Source: Acidobacteriota bacterium
Lineage (GTDB): Bacteria > Acidobacteriota > Vicinamibacteria > Vicinamibacterales > UBA823
NCBI GenBank assembly: GCA_002714165.1
Contig: PAWT01000032.1
Coordinates: 13,570-25,951, forward strand
Direction of reading: 5' to 3'
DNA length: 12,382 nucleotides
Shown here in pieces: positions 1 to 7,276 of this stretch; position 1 is the stretch's first letter; every line of letters begins with the position of its first letter. The notes below the pieces were generated by a model. The model was not told the origin of the DNA, did not search any database, and saw only the letters and a program-made list of their open reading frames with translations. The translations under genes and the position numbers were made by a program.

Positions 1-560
1 AACGCAGGTGGGTTGACGGCCTGAAAAGCTATGACCCAAGTATTGAGATCGCCCAAACGTTCTTCGTGGGTTTTTTCTAGGACTAGCCGCGATCGCTCAC
101 GGTCGGCAAGCAGTTGCAGGGCCATCGTCGGCACATTGAGATCTCGGCGAATGAAACCGATATTGAAACGTGCGCTCTCAGTTCGCAGCTTGAGTTCGAG
201 GGCCGCAGGAACATCTGGCGTTTCCTGGAACAGATCAGCGAGGCGTTGGTTGCGGTCTTCGACTGGCTTTCCGTCCACCTCGATAACATCACGAAACACG
301 AGCCAACGCGCGTCATCGGGCGGACTAAATACGAGGAGTTCTGAGTACATTCGTCTCGTCCGTCCGGGCTCGACCGCTTGCGTATACTCTTCATCGGCGA
401 TGATATTGCCCAAATCTTGCTGATAGATTGACACGTAGTTAGCAGCGCGATCGAGCACAGTCTCGAGAGAAGGCGTCTGGGCTCGAACCGGTTGCCAGTC
501 TGGCAAAACCGTAAAAACGGCCAGAACCAACACCACTAGGCGACAAAATGACATTGGCAT
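1..560 (-). CDS. secreted protein of unknown function, Acidobacteriota-type (3' end cut by window edge)
   Basis: An open frame runs leftward from an ATG at 560 to the window edge without a stop, giving 186 visible residues. The N-terminus (MPMSFCRLVVLVLAVF, then ...PVRAQ) is a typical Sec signal peptide with likely cleavage after VRA near residue 27. The mature part starts TPSLETVLDRAANYVSIYQQ and continues with IIADEEYTQ, an RRMYSELLVF stretch and WLVFRDVIEVDGKPVEDR. I associate this pattern (tyrosine-rich helix, DEEY, FRDVxEVDGxPV) with secreted proteins of unknown function that are abundant in Acidobacteriota; this is recall, not a search. An in-frame ATG at 623 would place 21 extra hydrophilic residues before the signal peptide, so 560 (or the ATG at 554) is preferred. 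No strong Shine-Dalgarno sequence is visible. The gene diverges from gltX. Its biochemical role is unknown. Confidence 0.82.
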   Translation of the reverse strand, partial: MPMSFCRLVVLVLAVFTVLPDWQPVRAQTPSLETVLDRAANYVSIYQQDLGNIIADEEYTQAVEPGRTRRMYSELLVFSPPDDARWLVFRDVIEVDGKPVEDRNQRLADLFQETPDVPAALELKLRTESARFNIGFIRRDLNVPTMALQLLADRERSRLVLEKTHEERLGDLNTWVIAFQAVNPPA

Positions 561-728
561 AACACTGCTCACGCCCAATCGTATCGGAATTCGGTATAAG
601 GTGAGATGACTGTGACCCCACATGGAATTACCGACTCCGAGTACGCCACACAATAGTGGTTAAGGTGTTTGGCAGGACGGTCCGTGGGTAGCCTCATTGA
701 AGGTGGTCTTAATGGATACATCCTTACC

Positions 729-758
729 TTGCCCTAGATAATAACCATGCGTTGTAAT
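729..758 (+). promoter_or_regulatory. candidate sigma70-type promoter for gltX
   Basis: TTGCCC at 729-734 (4 of 6 matches to the -35 consensus), an 18-bp spacer, and TGTAAT at 753-758 (5 of 6 matches to the -10 consensus). Transcription would start near 765 and leave a leader of about 70 nt before the gltX ATG. It lies in the 276-bp gap between the divergent genes at 560 and 837, which otherwise shows no gene or strong structure. Read by eye only. Confidence 0.4.
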
Positions 759-836
759 GCGGTTCCGCTGGTTGCGTTCCATAGTAAACCCATGGGACGC
801 TTGTAGTGAAGAAGTAGTGATACGAAATCGATTCAA

Positions 837-2336
837 ATGTCAGTAATCCCGCGCCTTCGTTTCGCGCCCTCACCGACAGGTCTCTTACACATCGGCGGTG
901 CCAGGACGGCACTGTTCAACTGGCTCTACGCACGCCGCCACGGAGGGGTTTTTGTCCTCCGCATCGAGGATACCGACACTCGTCGTTCCTCAGAGGACCT
1001 GGTGGCCGGTATCCTTAGTGGATTGCGGTGGTTAGGGATTGATTGGGATGAAGGCCCTGGCGTGAACGGTCCGCATGGGCCCTATTTTCAATCGGCCCGC
1101 CTAGAGAACTACCGAGTGGCTGTTGACCAACTCGTGGCCAGCGGCCACGCATACTTCTGCTTTTGCCAACCCGAGGAGCTAAAAGAGCGTCGGGAAGCTG
1201 CGCAAGCCAAGCACGCAGGTTGGATGTACGACCGCGCATGCCTTCACCGCAGCGACAAGGCACTGGCACAGCTCAAGAGCGCTGGCATCCCGCATGCGAT
1301 TCGGTTCAAGGTGCCTAAGGGACGCACTCGATTCGACGATGTTGTTCGCGGTTCGATCGAGGTCGATAATGCGACCATTGATGACTTTGTCATCCTGCGC
1401 TCGGACGGTCGTCCCACCTATCACCTATCGGTTGTTGTCGATGACGTGGACATGGCGATAACTCACGTCGTGCGTGGTGACGACCACACTTCGAACACTC
1501 CCAAGCACGTATTACTTTATGAAGCACTGAACGCGCCACCACCGAAGTTCGCTCATGTGCCACTCATTTTTGGAGCTGACAGGAAGAGGTTGAGTAAGCG
1601 GCACGGTGCAACCTCGGTCGCTGAATTTCAACATATGGGCTATCTGCCAGACGCTTTGGTGAACTTCTTGGCCTTACTCGGTTGGTCACCGGGTGAGGAC
1701 CGAGAGATGTTAACGCGCGACGCGATGGTGCAGGCATTTACACTGGAAGGAGTCAGCGGCGGCAATGCTGTCTTCGATCAAAAGAAGCTCGACTGGTTTA
1801 ACAGCCGGCATATCGAATTACTCCAGGCGGACGAGATCATCGACAAGATCCAGCCGCTCCTTGAGGAATCGAGACTATGGCGTGAGGAGTACGCCAGCGT
1901 AGGGGACTCACGCACGTGGCTCGCCAGCATTATCAATCTACTAAAATCACGCGCCACAGTTCTTCCCGACTTTATTGAGTACGGCCGACCGTTCCTAGTT
2001 GACGAAGTGACATACGAGCCAGAGGCTGTGAAAAAGCGGTTATTGGTAGTTGGCCTGGCCGATCACGTTGCTGCTCTACGCGAGGCGTATGCTGCGCTTG
2101 AGGAAGACCGATTCGACTCCAGTTCCTTGGAGCGTGTACTTCGGAGCATCGCTGACAGCAGAAGCATAAAGGCTGGTGTCCTAATCCACGCCACCCGAGT
2201 TGCTATGACCGGGACTACCGTTAGCCCTAGCCTCTTTGAGATGGTTGAACTCATGGGTCGGGCTAAGACGACCAGTCGGCTAAAAGCACTTGAGCAGTTT
2301 CTTGCCGAGCAGCCACCGCTCGACTCACTGTCGTGA
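837..2336 (+). CDS. gltX: glutamyl-tRNA synthetase (GluRS, class I)
   Basis: This cytoplasmic enzyme charges tRNA-Glu with glutamate using ATP. The 499-residue product has the usual bacterial GluRS length and class I signatures. These are RFAPSPTGLLHIGGART with the HIGH-type motif (HIGG, residues 18-21), RIEDTD at 42-47, the VVRGDDHTSNTP block at 211-222 and the KMSKS-type motif KRLSKR at 250-255. Residues C108, C110, C135 and H137 (CFC...YDRACLH) match the zinc-site pattern of the acceptor-binding insertion. The C-terminal part from about 320 is the helical anticodon-binding region. The ATG at 837 gives the expected N-terminus, although no strong Shine-Dalgarno sequence precedes it. The stop TGA overlaps the start of the downstream glycosylase gene. 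Whether it also charges tRNA-Gln (a non-discriminating GluRS) cannot be told from sequence alone. Confidence 0.97.
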   Translation: MSVIPRLRFAPSPTGLLHIGGARTALFNWLYARRHGGVFVLRIEDTDTRRSSEDLVAGILSGLRWLGIDWDEGPGVNGPHGPYFQSARLENYRVAVDQLVASGHAYFCFCQPEELKERREAAQAKHAGWMYDRACLHRSDKALAQLKSAGIPHAIRFKVPKGRTRFDDVVRGSIEVDNATIDDFVILRSDGRPTYHLSVVVDDVDMAITHVVRGDDHTSNTPKHVLLYEALNAPPPKFAHVPLIFGADRKRLSKRHGATSVAEFQHMGYLPDALVNFLALLGWSPGEDREMLTRDAMVQAFTLEGVSGGNAVFDQKKLDWFNSRHIELLQADEIIDKIQPLLEESRLWREEYASVGDSRTWLASIINLLKSRATVLPDFIEYGRPFLVDEVTYEPEAVKKRLLVVGLADHVAALREAYAALEEDRFDSSSLERVLRSIADSRSIKAGVLIHATRVAMTGTTVSPSLFEMVELMGRAKTTSRLKALEQFLAEQPPLDSLS

Positions 2337-2980
2337 CCGTGCCGCTCATTACCCCAAACGACTACCGGCGGGCCTGTCGTCATTTGACAGCTCGTGACCC
2401 CGTCATCGCGGCGATTATTCGTCGTCAGGGACCATGCGGAATGGGACGCTTCAAGCGGACCGACCCCTATTTAGCTCTCGTGGAAGCTATTGTCTGGCAG
2501 CAACTGTCGGTTAAGGCCGCAAAGACGATCTATGCGCGTCTCTTGGCTAAGTTTCCTGCTGACGATGGTCTCACTGCGGCCGCGCTTGGTAAGACCCGCC
2601 GCGCTCGGCTCCGTCATGCCGGGTTAAGTTGGGCGAAGGTGGATTATCTGAAAGACCTGTCCGAAAAGGTCAACCGAGGCACCCTCGACTTGGTCGCGCT
2701 TGAGACCAAGTCTGACGACCAGATCATTTCTGAGCTGACATCGGTGAAAGGGATTGGTCGCTGGTCGGCCGATATGTTTCTGATGTTCCGACTCGGCCGG
2801 CCCGACGTGTTTCCTGTTGGAGACTTGGGTATCGTTAAGGCAGTGCAGAAGGCCTACCGGATGCGTAAACCGCCCACTCCTCAACGTATGTTCAAGATCG
2901 CCGAACCTTGGCGACCTTACCGATCGGTGGCATCTTGGTATCTCTGGGAGAGCGTCGAGAATGCGCCGCTGGATGGGTGA
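2333..2980 (+). CDS. DNA-3-methyladenine glycosylase, AlkA-like (HhH-GPD family)
   Basis: This is a base-excision repair glycosylase, probably removing alkylated purines such as 3-methyladenine from DNA. The 215-residue protein has the AlkA-type core without the N-terminal AlkA domain. The sequence VEAIVWQQLSVKAA (50-63) is a typical family helix. The helix-hairpin-helix LTSVKGIGRWSADMFLMF spans 135-152, and the likely catalytic aspartate is D164 in PVGDLG. The C-terminal EPWRPYRSVASWYLW (191-205) is characteristic of AlkA-like proteins. No Cys4 iron-sulfur cluster motif is present, which argues against MutY or Nth. It starts with GTG at 2333, overlapping the gltX stop by four bases (GTGA), so translation is probably coupled. 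A second in-frame GTG at 2339 is an alternative start. The gene ends 23 bp from a convergent gene. Confidence 0.9.
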   Translation: MTVPLITPNDYRRACRHLTARDPVIAAIIRRQGPCGMGRFKRTDPYLALVEAIVWQQLSVKAAKTIYARLLAKFPADDGLTAAALGKTRRARLRHAGLSWAKVDYLKDLSEKVNRGTLDLVALETKSDDQIISELTSVKGIGRWSADMFLMFRLGRPDVFPVGDLGIVKAVQKAYRMRKPPTPQRMFKIAEPWRPYRSVASWYLWESVENAPLDG

Positions 2981-3003
2981 CGACCGAACTAGGCCACGGA
3001 GAC

Positions 3004-4155
3004 TTAACGTTCCCCGCGGGCCAGTTCATCATTGATCACTGTTTCGAAGGTTTCGAACGGTAGGGCGCCAGAGATCAGCCGGCCGTTGATGAAGAACATC
3101 GGCGTAGACGTCACGCCGTAGCTTTCCGCCTCTGCGATGTCCTGACGCACCAAGTCTGCTGTCTCACCAGAATCCAAACACGCATCAAACGCCAATTGGT
3201 CGAGGTCTAACTCTCCGGCGTATCGCTTTAGGTCCGGAATCGCCATTGCTCGCTGGTTCGCGAACAGCTTATCGTGGTACTCCCAGAACCGCTCTTGGGC
3301 ATGCGCGCACTGAGCCGCTTCGGCCGCTTTGAAGGCTTGGGGGTGGGTGCTTAGGGGCAGGTCCTTAAAGACGAAGCGCACTTGATCACCGTATACCTCG
3401 GTGATTCTTTCGAGGGTCGGACCGACCCTCGCACAAAACGGTCACTGAAAGTCGGAGAATTCAATGATCTCCACGATGGCGCCCGACGTACCCTTGATTG
3501 GGTCGGTCGGCGCGCGCGCAATGGCCATCCGCGGTGGTTCAAGGAGCCGTTCAACACGCACATTCAGACTATCTGACAGCTCAGTGATCAACGCGGCACG
3601 TGTTTCTACAGACTGCTGCTGCTGCAAGAAGTTGTTGATCGGCCCACGCAATTGTTCAAGCGTACGCCCTTGGGTCTGTTGTTCCCCGAGGCTACTGTAA
3701 AACCGCTCAACGTCAGCACCTGTAATCGGTGTCACTCGGGCTGACATTTCCTGTCGTAGAAGCGTTTCCGGGGTGAGACCTCGATTAGCGGCTTCGATCT
3801 CGAGGATCTGATTACCCACAACCATGTCAAGATAAAGGGCCAACGCATCGTAGCGTGACTGCGAGACCTGCATGAACGACCCGGCGTCGATCTCGCGCCA
3901 GTGTTCCTCGACCTCGCCGAGCGTAATCTCACGATCACCCACACGCGCGACGACCTCATCCGATAAACCGACCTGTTGCTTAGAAAGAAGAGCCCCCACG
4001 CCCACGACGAGCAGTAGCACGCACGACCAGAGCACACTGCGTTTCAAACCCATCCCGGAAGACTGGCCCCCAGTTGGAACATTCGACGGTAGTTGCTCAC
4101 TATCAGCCATATCGTATAAGACGCGCCCCGCACCATTCTGGCTTGGTAGCGTCAT
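3004..4155 (-). CDS. selenocysteine-containing DsbA-like thiol oxidoreductase with N-terminal SurA-like foldase region (UGA read as Sec)
   Basis: One reading frame of 384 codons from the ATG at 4155 to the TAA at 3004-3006 contains a single in-frame TGA at 3442-3444 (residue 238). Read through, the product is about 383 residues. Residues 38-57 form a hydrophobic signal or anchor segment. Residues 66-205 (VVARVGDREITLGEVEEHW...) look like a SurA/foldase N-terminal helical region without a parvulin domain. Residues 225-383 are a DsbA-like thioredoxin fold: IVEIIEFSDFQ-U-PFC at the active site, FVFKDLPL, a second cysteine pair (C283, C326), and the cis-Pro loop TSTP (P352). The TGA sits exactly at the first active-site Cys, and a SECIS-like hairpin follows. 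By family, it would catalyse periplasmic or extracytoplasmic disulfide exchange. Met16 (4110) and Met35 (4053) are alternative starts; no Shine-Dalgarno sequence decides between them. A pseudogene or sequencing error (TGC/TGT to TGA) is the competing reading. Confidence 0.87.
3411..3431 (-). promoter_or_regulatory. putative bacterial SECIS (bSECIS) hairpin
   Basis: On the mRNA strand the segment is CGAGGGUCGG, U, CCGACCCUCG: a perfect 10-nt inverted repeat around one base. The sterically realistic fold is an 8-bp stem (CGAGGGUC with GACCCUCG) capped by GGUCC. The loop starts 18 nt after the UGA. This fits the published description of bacterial SECIS elements: directly downstream of UGA, a short apical loop with G in its first two positions, and a loop roughly 16-37 nt from the UGA. 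The loop GGU also resembles the SelB-contacting loop of the E. coli fdhF element. The hairpin lies inside codons for CARVGPTLERI, so it must satisfy both protein and RNA constraints. Confidence 0.78.
3442..3444 (-). other. in-frame UGA, predicted selenocysteine codon
   Basis: The codon follows SDFQ and precedes PFC, so it occupies the first position of a CxxC redox motif. The frame is open for 237 codons before it and 145 codons after it. TGA is used as a normal stop at 2334-2336, 2978-2980 and 11079-11081, so genome-wide reassignment is unlikely. Substitution of Sec for the attacking Cys is the standard pattern in redox selenoproteins. Confidence 0.85.
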
Positions 4156-4226
4156 GCCAGCATACCGGCCGCCGAACAGATTCGCAAATGCGGTGAGTAC
4201 AAATCGTAGAGGGATGATCCCCGCTC

Positions 4227-4255
4227 TTGTAGGGTAGCTTCACGCTATTTATAAT
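4227..4255 (+). promoter_or_regulatory. probable sigma70-type promoter for tRNA-Gln
   Basis: TATAAT at 4250-4255 is a perfect -10 box. TTGTAG at 4227-4232, 17 bp upstream, matches 3 of 6 bases of the -35 consensus. Initiation would fall near 4262, giving a leader of about 25 nt ahead of the tRNA at 4287. The same AT-rich patch could serve the divergent selenoprotein gene (reverse strand reads TATAAA), but no good -35 is visible for that direction. Confidence 0.5.
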
Positions 4256-4286
4256 TGGGGTTTCTGAGTCCCACCGCGGCCGATAC

Positions 4287-4360
4287 TGGGAGGTCGTTCA
4301 ATGGTAGGACACGCGGCTCTGGACCGCGGAATCGGGGTTCGAATCCCTGCCTCCCAGCCA
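4287..4360 (+). tRNA. tRNA-Gln (anticodon CUG)
   Basis: A full cloverleaf can be drawn by hand. The acceptor stem TGGGAGG pairs with CCTCCCA. The D arm is GTTC-AATGGTA-GGAC. The anticodon stem CGCGG/CCGCG encloses CTCTGGA, with anticodon CTG reading CAG codons. A 4-nt variable loop GAAT follows, then the T arm CGGGG-TTCGAAT-CCCTG, discriminator G at 4357 and an encoded CCA at 4358-4360. The U1-A72 pair and G73 agree with bacterial tRNA-Gln identity. A 5-bp hairpin (CTCGC-CCT-GCGAG, 4365-4377) lies just downstream but lacks a clear T-run, so it is not called a terminator. Confidence 0.95.
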
Positions 4361-4491
4361 ACCTCTCGCCCTGCGAGTCTGTGATTCCTTTCCAGGACTT
4401 CGGGCATCAGGTAGAAAGTTCGATACGTGCCCACAAAGGCCAGCCAGCACGCTCTCGGGAGGCATGCCGGTCTTAAACCCCAAAAAATTCT

Positions 4492-6792
4492 CTAAAAGAA
4501 GCGAAGCGAATAGGACACCTTCACCCCCCGTCCGATTTCCGGCGCAAGGTCTTTGATGAATGATGTGTGGAGCCGATAACTTTCGTTTGTCAGGTTGTAC
4601 CCCGAGATGGCAAGGATGTGGGCCATGTGCTGCATGGGCCATACATACGAGGCCTTGATGTTCAGAAGAGAATAACCATCGGTGGGAGTTTCATGGCGAT
4701 CCACCTTGTTTTGTTTGGCAGATACGATCCACTCGGGTGTAACCGTCAATCCTCGATAGAGGAAATTGAAACTCAACTGTGCACGGAGCGGAGGAATCCG
4801 AGGGAGTGCTTGCCGTGTATTAGTCAATTCTGCATTTACAAGTCCAATGCCCAAATTCGCCCAAACGGAGGTGCCGAGTCGAGCGCTCGCCTTGGCATCG
4901 AACCCGACAAACCGCGCGTCACCTTGAAGAAAATTAGCAACACGCAACTTGTTCTTGATTTGGTTGGTTTGGGACGGAAACACAAAGTTGTCAATGTCGT
5001 AGATATAGAAGTTGAAATCGCCACGAAGTCGGGTTGCCTGGTGCCGAAGGCTTACATCGAGTCCTAGGATGGCTTCAGTGTCCAGGTTGGGATTGCCAAC
5101 TTCGAAGGTGAGGTTGCCAACGTGTGGACCAAAATTGTAGAGCTCCTCTAGCGCCGGGGCTCTGTATGAACGGGTCAGGTTAACGACGAAAGCTCCGGTT
5201 TCGCCAAGGTCAGTCTGGAAGCCCACTGAACCTGACGCGGTGTTGAAGTCACGGTTACGCACGGCCGGCGCCTCGAGGTCGTCGTCATGGTCGTCGTGGC
5301 TGACCTGACGCGCCGCAACCGAGTAGGCGTTACGTTCGATACGACCGCCAAGTTGAAAGCGGTATCGACCAAAACTTAACTCCTCGTAAGCAAAGGCCGC
5401 GAGCGACACTTGATCAGTTGCCGGCGCAAGCGCTTCCTCTCCCTTGGCAACGTAATCACGAAATTGAGCCCACACGCCGAACTTCCCAGCGACTCTATTG
5501 GTCTGTCGTTGATCCATCTCTATCCGCGCGATATAGCTCCGATTGTTGAACGTTGTCCCAATGGTTTCAACGCCCTTGTGGTCAACTTCGAGTTCATCAT
5601 GCTGCCAGTCGACGAGTTTGGTTACCATGCGGAGCGAGTTTACGAAACGATTGTTTAGATCGCGCATTCCAACTTCGATGTTACCCACCCGTCGTGTTGA
5701 GCCGACATCGATGGTGCCTTCCTCTTCATGGTCCTCTTCAGCATGGTCGTCATGTCCATGGAAGTCCTCGGCGAATGGAACGCCATAGCGGCCATCCTCA
5801 AGAGTTACCCCACTGCTCACAAACAGATGCTCGCCAAAGTAGCCGACACCGGCACGACCGTTTGAAAGACGGGTCGCCGAATTCTTGATCTTGCCGGCCG
5901 GCGTGTTGTAATCATCGGTTCTTCGTGTGCCACCGCCGGCCCACAGCATGAGTGGTCCCTGGGCATGTTGCATGCTGCCATTAGTTCCCGCCTGCCGGTT
6001 GGCGCTTCCCCCATCAACACTGAGTTGCCCGCGCGTTCCCTCGGTCAGCGTATTACGGTAGCTTTCGTGCGGTGTGATGGTGTTAATGACACCACCTACG
6101 GCGTTGGACCCATAAAGTAGAGTTGCCGGTCCTCGCACAATTTCGATGCGTTCGAGCCCATTTGGGTCAACTGACGTACCGTGGTCGGCGGACTGACTGG
6201 CCAAGTCACCGGTGCGGACTCCGTCTTCCATTATGAGTACCCGGTCACCATCAAAGCCGCGAATGATCGGGCGACTTGAACCCGGACCGAAGCTCCGCTT
6301 CCAGACCCCCGGCTCATTTTCGAGTGCCTCTCCAAGGGACCCCTGGGCATCAGTGACGAGATCGAACGCGTCAAGTGTGCTGATGGCATTAAACGCTTCA
6401 TAGGTTGTAGCAGAATCCGCTACCGTACCCGTGACGGTCACTTCCTCGTGCACGGGCGAAAGTGCCAGTTCAAACTCAACAGTCGTCGTTTCCCCTGCAA
6501 GGATTGTGATTGCTTGGCGACTGGCAGTGAGGTGCTCGCGTTGTGCCAAAATTTCATAAGTGCCAACGGGCACGTCCTCAACAACGAACATGCCCTCCGC
6601 GTTGGTCAACACCGTCTGGCCGGGTCCGATCACCAACACCAATGCCCCGGCGATGGCATCGCCGTTCTCGGTCAGTGTAACGATGCCGCGGATAGTGCCA
6701 GTGCTCTGGGCCCATGCCGGCGTCCAGGCAAGACACACTAGGACTCCGCTTACGAGTAGTGTGCCTCGGACGATTTGAAAACAATTCCACAT
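4492..6792 (-). CDS. TonB-dependent outer-membrane receptor, ZnuD-like with acidic/His-rich metal-binding loops
   Basis: This is a predicted outer-membrane transporter energised by TonB. The 766-residue protein starts with a signal peptide (cleavage after AWA, about residue 28). A carboxypeptidase-regulatory-like beta domain (30-112, TGTIRGIVTL...) follows, then a TonB-box-like EEVTVTG (116-122). The plug spans about 130-240 (RPIIRGFDGDRVLIMEDG, ERIEIVRGPATLLYGSNAVGGVIN). The rest is a beta-barrel ending in the typical terminal Phe. Two putative loops are rich in His, Asp and Glu: residues 342-358 (EDFHGHDDHAEEDHEEE) and 498-507 (SHDDHDDDLE). Such loops are known in zinc receptors of the ZnuD type, so a divalent metal, perhaps zinc, is the likely substrate; this is inference. 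GGGGTGA at 6801-6807, 8 nt before the ATG, is a good ribosome-binding site. The gene lies 130 bp downstream of the small Cys/His protein gene, probably in the same transcript. The gap shows no terminator or other gene. Confidence 0.92.
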   Translation of the reverse strand: MWNCFQIVRGTLLVSGVLVCLAWTPAWAQSTGTIRGIVTLTENGDAIAGALVLVIGPGQTVLTNAEGMFVVEDVPVGTYEILAQREHLTASRQAITILAGETTTVEFELALSPVHEEVTVTGTVADSATTYEAFNAISTLDAFDLVTDAQGSLGEALENEPGVWKRSFGPGSSRPIIRGFDGDRVLIMEDGVRTGDLASQSADHGTSVDPNGLERIEIVRGPATLLYGSNAVGGVINTITPHESYRNTLTEGTRGQLSVDGGSANRQAGTNGSMQHAQGPLMLWAGGGTRRTDDYNTPAGKIKNSATRLSNGRAGVGYFGEHLFVSSGVTLEDGRYGVPFAEDFHGHDDHAEEDHEEEGTIDVGSTRRVGNIEVGMRDLNNRFVNSLRMVTKLVDWQHDELEVDHKGVETIGTTFNNRSYIARIEMDQRQTNRVAGKFGVWAQFRDYVAKGEEALAPATDQVSLAAFAYEELSFGRYRFQLGGRIERNAYSVAARQVSHDDHDDDLEAPAVRNRDFNTASGSVGFQTDLGETGAFVVNLTRSYRAPALEELYNFGPHVGNLTFEVGNPNLDTEAILGLDVSLRHQATRLRGDFNFYIYDIDNFVFPSQTNQIKNKLRVANFLQGDARFVGFDAKASARLGTSVWANLGIGLVNAELTNTRQALPRIPPLRAQLSFNFLYRGLTVTPEWIVSAKQNKVDRHETPTDGYSLLNIKASYVWPMQHMAHILAISGYNLTNESYRLHTSFIKDLAPEIGRGVKVSYSLRFF

Positions 6793-6922
6793 GTATTACT
6801 TCACCCCAATTCAACTCACCTCTGTGCCGGACGGCGCTCTCGCTTCAGTCAGCCAGGTAGTCAAATGACAGGAGAGGCCGACTTCTAAGCGAACAACTAA
6901 AACGTTTAAGGTGGTGGAAAAA

Positions 6923-7198
6923 CTAGGCGGGCGGGCCACGAGTCGGAGCGTTCCGTTCGTAGCGGGAAGTGATTGTATCGGTCGAGTGAGCCAGTATGGG
7001 CGATTCAGTCCAGTCTACTGGGCTGAGCAGGGGAGTCGCGGTTAGGGTATTGACAGCCTGATGCCGCAGTTGGCAAATCGCACAATCTTGGTCTGACCCA
7101 TGATCCGGGTGCAAGGGGCCAGCAATGGAGGCCACGGTGACTACCGCAACCACCAAAACGACAGTAAGGCTCCGAAAAACACGGTCGTAAGGAAACAT
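6923..7198 (-). CDS. small membrane/secreted protein with Cys/His motif, DUF2946-like
   Basis: This 91-residue protein has a strongly hydrophobic N-terminal segment (residues 10-28) followed at once by HPDHGSDQDCAICQLRH. Residues H30, H33, C39, C42 and H46 form a compact potential metal-binding motif just outside the membrane. The hydrophobic segment plus CxxC-x3-H layout resembles small DUF2946-type proteins, which often sit beside metal-related TonB receptors. The resemblance is by eye only. The C-terminal half is polar and unremarkable. It is on the same strand as the TonB receptor and upstream of it, so the two are probably co-transcribed and may act together in metal handling. A Sec-type promoter is proposed upstream at 7232-7259. 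The Shine-Dalgarno sequence before the ATG at 7198 is weak. Confidence 0.72.
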   Translation of the reverse strand: MFPYDRVFRSLTVVLVVAVVTVASIAGPLHPDHGSDQDCAICQLRHQAVNTLTATPLLSPVDWTESPILAHSTDTITSRYERNAPTRGPPA

Positions 7199-7231
7199 TG
7201 TCTCTCAGAAAAAAGCTCTAAGCAGATCGAG

Positions 7232-7259
7232 AATATTAGGAAATCCGATTCTATGTCAA
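7232..7259 (-). promoter_or_regulatory. candidate promoter for the small Cys/His protein and TonB receptor
   Basis: On the minus strand, a perfect TTGACA (7254-7259) is followed by a 16-bp spacer and AATATT (7232-7237, 4 of 6 matches to TATAAT). Initiation would fall near 7225, about 27 nt before the ATG at 7198. No Zur- or Fur-type palindrome was recognised by eye. Confidence 0.45.
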
Positions 7260-7276
7260 GTAAACGAAGCTTCTCC

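Noticed and set aside
31..423. Plus-strand open frame of 130 codons
   Set aside because: It is Ser/Arg-rich and antisense to a frame with a signal peptide and sensible composition on the minus strand.
3004..4155. Two separate genes (foldase-like 3442-4155 and truncated thioredoxin 3004-3381) or a pseudogene
   Set aside because: Both are in the same frame. The stop sits exactly at the active-site Cys, the codons between are a normal DsbA motif, and a SECIS-like hairpin follows. The downstream part alone would lack the active site and a signal peptide.
4365..4377. Terminator after tRNA-Gln
   Set aside because: The 5-bp hairpin is short and no T-run follows.
4298..4642. Minus-strand open frame across the tRNA-Gln gene
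   Set aside because: Its sequence (GGRDSNPDSAVQSRVSYH) is the usual artefact of reading a tRNA antisense, and it overlaps the end of the TonB receptor gene.
4567..5067. Plus-strand open frame of 166 codons
   Set aside because: It is antisense to the C-terminal barrel of the TonB receptor, which has clear family signatures.
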